Source of the DNA: Anaerolineae bacterium
GTDB taxonomy: Bacteria; Chloroflexota; Anaerolineae; B4-G1
Reading direction: 5' to 3'
Assembly: GCA_030612185.1 (NCBI GenBank)
Contig: JAUWOI010000099.1
Coordinates: forward strand, 1 to 10,987
Length of the DNA stretch: 10,987 nucleotides
Shown here: positions 6,829 through 10,987 of the stretch, in pieces
How positions within the stretch are numbered: the stretch's first letter is position 1
Layout of the letters: each line of letters begins with the position of its first letter
Notes under the pieces: model-generated
Databases searched by the model: none
Seen by the model: the letters and a program-made list of their open reading frames with translations, nothing else
What the model was told of the DNA's origin: nothing
Made by a program: the position numbers and the translations under genes

Positions 6829-8312
6829 CTAATGAACAACTGATAAGCAGGCCGATTGTGGCCCTCGTGGGCCGGCCCAACGTGGGTAAGTCTACTCTTT
6901 TCAACCGCATCGTTGGCCAACGCATAGCGGTAGTACACGACCAGCCGGGTACAACCCGTGACCGGCTGCAGGCCCCTGCCGAATGGAACGGCGTCCCCTT
7001 CACGGTAGTAGACACCGGCGGTATCGAAGTGCTGCCCGAGACCGTCGTTGCCGGGAGGCGACCCGGCCCCGAACGGGTGTTGGCGCAGGACTCCGCCCCC
7101 TATATTCCCTTGATGCGCGCCCAGGCCGAACTGGCAATCCAGGGAGCCGACGCTGTCATCTTCATCACCGACATCGCCAGCGGTCTCACCCCCGCAGACG
7201 AGGAGGTGGCCGACATTCTGCGCCGCTCCCGCTGCCCCGTCTTTCTGACCGCCAACAAGGCCGATAACCTCCGCCTACGCCAGGCCGCGTCGGAGTTCTA
7301 CGCCCTGGGCCTGAGAGAGGTTTACCCCATCTCTGCTCTGCACGGCACCGGCGTAGCCGACCTGCTGGATGACGTGATCACGGCACTACCCCCACCCGCT
7401 TCGGAGGGGACGCGGGAGGTAGACGAGACGGTCAAACTCGCGATCGTTGGCCGGCCCAACGTGGGTAAGTCATCGCTCCTGAACAGACTGCTCGGTGAGG
7501 AGCGGGCCATCGTCAGCCCGATTCCCGGCACCACCCGCGATGCCATTGACACATATCTGGAGTGGAAAGAACCCACTTCCGCTTCAGGGAGTCCCCCCTC
7601 TTTCCCCCCCATCCACTGCGAGAGTACTCTCGTGGCAGGTGGGGGGGACGAAGGTGGGGGAAGCACGCCCATCACATTGATAGACACGGCCGGCATCCGG
7701 CGGCGGGGCAAGATCGAACGTGGAGTGGAGCACTATAGCGTGCTGCGAGCGCTACGAGCCATTCAGCGAGCCGACGTCGCGTTGCTGATGATAGATGGCG
7801 TTGAAGGCATCACCGCCCAGGATACACACGTGGCTGGTTTCATCCTCGACGAGTGGGCCAGCGTGGTGGTGCTGATCAATAAGTGGGATGCGGTAGAGAA
7901 GGACAGCGACACTATGGCGGAGTACACCCGGTGGGTACGTGAGGCCCTCCGCTTCCTCGACTACGTGCCCGTGCTCTTTATCTCCGCGCTCACAGGACAA
8001 CGGGTGCACAAGGTGATCCCGACGGCGCTGGCTGTACAGGCTGCAAGATGGCGACGCATCCCCACCGGCGAACTCAACCGGCTGGTGCGCGACGCGCTGA
8101 CGCGCCACGCTCCACCCAGCAAGCGCGGCAAGCGGCTCAAGATATACTATGTCAGCCAGCCCGGAGTGGACCCGCCGACCTTCGTTTTCCACGTCAATGA
8201 TCCTGGCCTGGTGCACTTCAGTTACGAGCGCTACCTGGAAAACCAGTTGCGGGAAGCCTACGAGTTCCCCGGCACTCCGCTCCGGTTGTCATTCCGGCGT
8301 CGTAGCCACTAG
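6825..8312 (+). CDS. der: Double-GTPase ribosome assembly factor Der (EngA)
   Basis: Essential tandem GTPase for 50S subunit assembly, 495 residues against a usual 435-460. GTPase domain 1 shows GRPNVGKS (16-23), DTGG (63-66), NKAD (144-147) and SAL (170-172). Domain 2 shows GRPNVGKS (209-216), DTAG (287-290), NKWD (352-355) and SAL (387-389). A C-terminal KH-like domain follows (about 400-495, with KIYYVSQ). All key residues are present, so it should be active. Oddity: between YLEWK and ITLIDTAG, where the family has two or three residues, there are about 31 extra residues (roughly 249-281). They are rich in Ser, Pro and Gly and are encoded by a large imperfect palindrome. The insertion sits in the strand 2-3 loop, which is exposed, so it may be tolerated. 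Domain 1 also has a slightly long loop after DTGG (67-95). The ATG overlaps the cdaR stop. Confidence 0.95.
   Translation: MTNEQLISRPIVALVGRPNVGKSTLFNRIVGQRIAVVHDQPGTTRDRLQAPAEWNGVPFTVVDTGGIEVLPETVVAGRRPGPERVLAQDSAPYIPLMRAQAELAIQGADAVIFITDIASGLTPADEEVADILRRSRCPVFLTANKADNLRLRQAASEFYALGLREVYPISALHGTGVADLLDDVITALPPPASEGTREVDETVKLAIVGRPNVGKSSLLNRLLGEERAIVSPIPGTTRDAIDTYLEWKEPTSASGSPPSFPPIHCESTLVAGGGDEGGGSTPITLIDTAGIRRRGKIERGVEHYSVLRALRAIQRADVALLMIDGVEGITAQDTHVAGFILDEWASVVVLINKWDAVEKDSDTMAEYTRWVREALRFLDYVPVLFISALTGQRVHKVIPTALAVQAARWRRIPTGELNRLVRDALTRHAPPSKRGKRLKIYYVSQPGVDPPTFVFHVNDPGLVHFSYERYLENQLREAYEFPGTPLRLSFRRRSH
7609..7642 (+). repeat. 34-bp near-palindromic repeat, copy 1, inside der
   Basis: This 34-bp sequence begins CCATCCACTG, has the perfect 14-base palindrome CGAGAGTACTCTCG at 7619-7632, and ends TGGCAGGTGG. 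The identical 34 bases occur in reverse complement at 9718-9751, and the identity stops at exactly 17 bases on each side of the dyad centre (7625/7626). In der the symmetry extends further. A C7 run (7604-7610) pairs exactly with a G7 run (7641-7647), so 7603-7648 gives 18 Watson-Crick pairs, 3 G-T pairs and 2 mismatches out of 23. It is translated in frame as [11 protein letters not shown] within the extra loop of Der. Confidence 0.9.
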
Positions 8313-8316
8313 CCCT

Positions 8317-8345
8317 TTGGTACAAATCGTCAGTTGTGGTATCAT
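8317..8345 (+). promoter_or_regulatory. Predicted promoter of the UDP-glucose dehydrogenase gene
   Basis: TATCAT (8340-8345) is preceded by TGG (8337-8339), an extended -10. TTGGTA (8317-8322) lies 17 bases upstream as a fair -35. It sits just after the der stop (8310-8312) and implies a start near 8352 with a leader of about 43 bases. The shared TTGTGGTAT string with the argF promoter supports it. Confidence 0.6.
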
Positions 8346-8349
8346 TGAG

Positions 8350-8372
8350 ACTCAAATCAGATACTCAAATCA
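8350..8372 (+). repeat. Tandem ACTCAAATCA repeats downstream of the ugd promoter
   Basis: ACTCAAATCA occurs at 8350-8359 and 8363-8372, a 13-base period, right at the predicted transcription start and in the early leader. This could be an operator half-site pair for a repressor or a chance duplication. The A-rich leader that follows carries AAAGGAG (8377-8383), the ribosome site. Confidence 0.4.
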
Positions 8373-8394
8373 AACAAAGGAGTGTACAAAAGAC

Positions 8395-9711
8395 ATGAAA
8401 AACATTGCCGTTGTCGGCACTGGCTATGTGGGGCTGGTCACTGGGACATGCCTCGCCGATCTGGGCAACCGAGTTGCCTGTGTAGACATCAACGAGCAGA
8501 AAATTGAGGGCCTGAAACAAGGAGTAATGCCCATCTACGAGCCTGGCCTGGAGGAACTGGTGGCTCGCAACGTGCAGGCTGGCCGGCTCAGTTTCACCAC
8601 CTCGTATGTCGAGGGGCTGAAGGAGGCGGAATTTGTGTTCATCGCCGTAGGCACCCCGGAGGGTGTGGACGGCGAGGCCGACCTGCGCTACGTGCGCATG
8701 GCAGCCCGTTCCATCGCCGAGGTGATGGACCACTCAATGGTCATCGTCAATAAGTCCACCGTCCCGGTAGGAACCGGCGACTGGGTGGCCGGCATCATCC
8801 GCGAGCATTGCAACGGCGATGCGGACTTCGCCGTCGTCTCCAACCCTGAATTCCTGCGTGAAGGCGCTGCCATCGCTGACTTTCTGCACCCTGACCGGGT
8901 TGTGCTGGGCTCGCTAAACCGGGAGGCCGCGGAAAAGGTGGCTCAGTTGTACCTCCCGTTGCGCGCGACCATCATGACCACCGACCTGCGCACGGCTGAG
9001 ATGATCAAGTACGCCTCCAACGCTTTCCTGGCCACGCGCATCTCGTTCATCAACGAGATTGCCACCGTCTGCGAGGCCTTGGGGGCCGATGTCAAGGAGG
9101 TCGCCACCGGGATGAGCTACGATAAACGTATCGGCCATGCCCATCTCGACGCTGGCGTAGGATACGGGGGGAGTTGTTTTCCCAAGGACGTCAAGGCGCT
9201 GGCTTACATGGCCGAGATCAAAGGACGTCACCCGCAGTTGCTGCGCGCGGTGATGGAGATCAACTCTTACCAGCGCCGGGCCGTGGTGCACAAACTTGAG
9301 CAGGCTCTGGGCAACCTGCGGGGCAAGACGATCGGACTGCTGGGACTAGCGTTCAAGCCCAACACCGACGATATGCGCGAAGCCCCTTCCGCCCACATCG
9401 CCCGTATGCTGCAGACCGCGGGAGCCCACGTGCGGGCCTACGATCCAGTGGCGATGAAGGTCGCTGCACGAGAAGTGCCCGCTGTAGAACTGGCCGAAAA
9501 CGCCTACGCCCTGGCAGAGGGGTGCGATGCGCTCGTTGTCGTCACCGAGTGGAATGAGTTCAAGCAACTAGACCTGGCCCGCATCCGGGACTTGATGGAC
9601 GGACCAGTGCTTATAGATGGGCGCAACATCTATGACCCCGCAATGATGGAGGAACTGGGATTCTACTACCGGGGCGTGGGACGGGGCTACGAGAATCAGG
9701 AGACACTATGA
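8395..9711 (+). CDS. ugd: UDP-glucose 6-dehydrogenase
   Basis: Oxidises UDP-glucose to UDP-glucuronate with two NAD+, supplying precursors for surface polysaccharides and glycolipids; cytoplasmic. It has 438 residues, typical of the bacterial family. The N-terminal NAD-binding domain begins VVGTGYVGL (6-14) and contains STVPVGT (121-127). Lys205 lies in AEMIKYASN. The catalytic cysteine is Cys261 in GGSCFPKD (258-265). The C-terminal UDP-binding domain has [11 protein letters not shown] (321-331). The ATG at 8395 is chosen because AAAGGAG lies 11 bases upstream and the VVGTGYVG motif follows directly. The frame is open back into der, but those codons make no sense as an extension. The GGSCFPKD and TDDMR motifs fit UDP-glucose dehydrogenase better than UDP-ManNAc or GDP-mannose dehydrogenases. 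Its stop overlaps the next gene (ATGA). Confidence 0.94.
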   Translation: MKNIAVVGTGYVGLVTGTCLADLGNRVACVDINEQKIEGLKQGVMPIYEPGLEELVARNVQAGRLSFTTSYVEGLKEAEFVFIAVGTPEGVDGEADLRYVRMAARSIAEVMDHSMVIVNKSTVPVGTGDWVAGIIREHCNGDADFAVVSNPEFLREGAAIADFLHPDRVVLGSLNREAAEKVAQLYLPLRATIMTTDLRTAEMIKYASNAFLATRISFINEIATVCEALGADVKEVATGMSYDKRIGHAHLDAGVGYGGSCFPKDVKALAYMAEIKGRHPQLLRAVMEINSYQRRAVVHKLEQALGNLRGKTIGLLGLAFKPNTDDMREAPSAHIARMLQTAGAHVRAYDPVAMKVAAREVPAVELAENAYALAEGCDALVVVTEWNEFKQLDLARIRDLMDGPVLIDGRNIYDPAMMEELGFYYRGVGRGYENQETL

Positions 9712-10987
9712 AGAAAACCACCTGCCACGAGAGTACTCTCGCAGTGGATGGCTTTGTCAAAACTCAACTGGCCAACCAACTGACTGTACTGGTCAAAGAG
9801 GCACACGCCGCCCCGGTGGCCAGTTTCTGGATCTGGTATCGGGTGGGGAGTCGCAACGAACACCTGGGCATTACCGGCAGCTCTCACTGGGTCGAGCACA
9901 TGCTCTTCAAGGGGACACAGGCGTTCCCCAAAGGCGTGGCGGAAAAGGCCATCGCCCGCGAGGGGGGTACATTCAACGGTATGACTTGGTGTGACTTCAC
10001 CACCTACTTCGCCACGCTGCCCGCCGACCGCATAAAGTTGGCGCTGCGCATCGAGGCCGACCGAATGGTCAACTCACTCTTCGACCCTGACGAGACCGCC
10101 TCTGAACGCACCGTCATCATCAGTGAGCGACAAGGGGCCGAAAACAACCCGGAGTTTCTGCTCAACGAAGAGTTGATGGCGGCTGCCTTCCGCGTCCACC
10201 CCTACGGCACCGACACTGTCGGCCACATGTGCGACCTGGAGACAATGACCCGCGACCAACTCTACGCACACTACCGCACCTATTACGCACCCAACAACGC
10301 GGTGGCCGTTGCGGTGGGCGACTTCGACGCCGATGCAATGCTGCAACTGGTCGAGCAGCACTTCGGCGTTATCTCAAATGGCCCGGACGTCCCACCGGTG
10401 ACGGCCGTCGAGCCCCCGCAGAGGGGAGAGCGACGAGTGACTGTCGAGGGAGAGGGCAACGTCGCTTACCTCCAGATGGCTTTTCGCGCCCCCACAGTCC
10501 ACGGGCCTGACTTCTTCGCCCTGACCGCGCTCGACGCCGCTCTCACCGGGGCCAGCGGAATGACCTTCTTCGGCGGCGGCCTGACTAACAAGAGCAGCCG
10601 CCTCTACAAAGCGTTGGTGACGACAGAACTGGCGGCAGGCATATCCGGTTCTCTGCCCCCAACTGTCGCCCCCTTTGTCTACAGTCTCTCAGCCGTCGTG
10701 CGCGCTGGCCGTACTCCGGCAGAGGTAGAAGAGGCCCTACATACGGAACTGGCACGTGTGACTGCCGAGCCGGTTACGCCGGAGGAACTGGCCAAGGCGA
10801 TCAAACAAGCCAAGGCACAGTTCGCCTACTCCAGCGAATCTGTCACCGCACAGGCGCTGTGGATGGGTTTCAGCGAGGTTTTCGCCGACTACACCTGGTT
10901 TGAGAACTACATCGCCAACCTCAGTGCCGTCACCGTCGAGGACGTGCAGCGTGTGGCACAGAAGTATCTCAAGCAGTCGAACCGCAC
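9708..10987 (+). CDS. M16-family zinc peptidase, 3' end beyond window
   Basis: An insulinase/processing-peptidase-type metalloprotease. At least 426 residues are visible and no stop is reached. The inverted zinc motif HxxEH is HWVEH (60-64: His60, Glu63, His64), followed by HMLFKGT-type sequence (64-70). The third ligand is probably Glu140 in VIISERQG, 76 residues after His64, at the family spacing. HPYGTDTVG (164-172) and [20 protein letters not shown] (188-207) are further M16 signatures, and the second, non-catalytic half begins near 230. It lacks a signal peptide, so it is probably cytoplasmic. The ATG at 9708 overlaps the ugd stop and is preceded by AGGAG (9698-9702). Oddity: residues 6-15 ([10 protein letters not shown]) are encoded by the 34-bp repeat also found in der; relatives usually begin a few residues before the LxNxLTVLV strand. 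A GTG at 9744 after the repeat is an alternative start. Confidence 0.92.
   Translation, partial: MKKTTCHESTLAVDGFVKTQLANQLTVLVKEAHAAPVASFWIWYRVGSRNEHLGITGSSHWVEHMLFKGTQAFPKGVAEKAIAREGGTFNGMTWCDFTTYFATLPADRIKLALRIEADRMVNSLFDPDETASERTVIISERQGAENNPEFLLNEELMAAAFRVHPYGTDTVGHMCDLETMTRDQLYAHYRTYYAPNNAVAVAVGDFDADAMLQLVEQHFGVISNGPDVPPVTAVEPPQRGERRVTVEGEGNVAYLQMAFRAPTVHGPDFFALTALDAALTGASGMTFFGGGLTNKSSRLYKALVTTELAAGISGSLPPTVAPFVYSLSAVVRAGRTPAEVEEALHTELARVTAEPVTPEELAKAIKQAKAQFAYSSESVTAQALWMGFSEVFADYTWFENYIANLSAVTVEDVQRVAQKYLKQSNR
9718..9751 (-). repeat. 34-bp near-palindromic repeat, copy 2, at the M16 gene start
   Basis: Reverse complement of the sequence at 7609-7642, with all 34 bases identical and different flanks. 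It starts eleven bases after the A of the ATG. The 14-base palindrome CGAGAGTACTCTCG lies at 9728-9741. Because the core is self-complementary and in the same frame, it again encodes ESTL, here within [10 protein letters not shown]. In the mRNA, CCACGAGAG can pair with CTCTCG and TGG (with a CAG bulge), forming a stem a few codons into the message. Confidence 0.9.

Noticed and set aside
7609..7642. lox-like site-specific recombination site because of the 34-bp length
   Set aside because: The symmetry is continuous through a 14-base central palindrome, with no asymmetric spacer between arms. The length match is coincidental.
8149..8394. N-terminal extension of UDP-glucose dehydrogenase into der
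   Set aside because: The extension overlaps der and the predicted promoter. The normal family start is at 8395 with a good ribosome site.
7609..9751. Invertible switch between the two 34-bp inverted copies
   Set aside because: Inversion of the 2.1 kb between them would break der and separate the ugd/M16 pair. No recombinase gene is present, and der is expected to be essential.

Overview
The window is GC-rich bacterial DNA with every recognisable gene on the + strand. The organism is probably a member of the Chloroflexota (Anaerolineae-like). This is inferred from protein style (a YbbR protein ending in a TPTPTPTEP tail, a large soluble TPR protein beside CdaA), the GC-rich codon use and abundant heptanucleotide tandem repeats between genes. 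No rRNA or other definitive marker is present, so the placement is only moderately secure.

Layout. 1-863: 3' part of a dTDP-glucose 4,6-dehydratase gene (rfbB/rmlB), a nucleotide-sugar gene whose start lies outside the window. 864-1134: non-coding, containing a MITE-like 99-bp element with terminal inverted repeats, two internal hairpins and a 9-bp flanking direct repeat. 1135-1293: a remnant of a TtcA-type tRNA thiolation gene, truncated at both ends and running into a C-rich heptanucleotide tract. 1427-2377: argF (ornithine carbamoyltransferase) with its own extended -10 promoter. 2383-4698: a 771-residue cytoplasmic TPR protein of unknown role. 4751-8312: a tightly overlapping set cdaA-cdaR-der (diadenylate cyclase, its YbbR-domain regulator, and the double-GTPase ribosome assembly factor). 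8395-9711: UDP-glucose 6-dehydrogenase with its own promoter. 9708-10987: an M16 zinc peptidase running off the end.

How the genes relate. The overlaps cdaA/cdaR (GTGA), cdaR/der (ATGA) and ugd/M16 (ATGA) point to translational coupling. cdaA and cdaR together make and control c-di-AMP at the membrane; der and the TPR protein are co-directional companions whose link to c-di-AMP is not known. rfbB and ugd both feed surface polysaccharide synthesis but are separated by unrelated genes.

What stands out is the repeat content. (1) A perfect 34-bp near-palindromic sequence occurs twice in opposite orientation. Both copies lie inside coding sequence and in frame: one in an extra ~31-residue loop of Der's second GTPase domain, one in the first codons of the M16 peptidase. 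This resembles the protein-coding palindromic elements known from Rickettsia, and no element of this kind is known to me for this lineage. (2) Three successive gene boundaries (remnant/argF, argF/TPR, TPR/cdaA) each carry a tandem heptanucleotide tract of a different sequence. One forms the C-terminal tail and stop of ArgF, and another supplies the upstream stop and G-rich context that fix the cdaA GTG start. (3) The MITE-like element near 1 kb carries a 9-bp direct repeat that looks like a target-site duplication.
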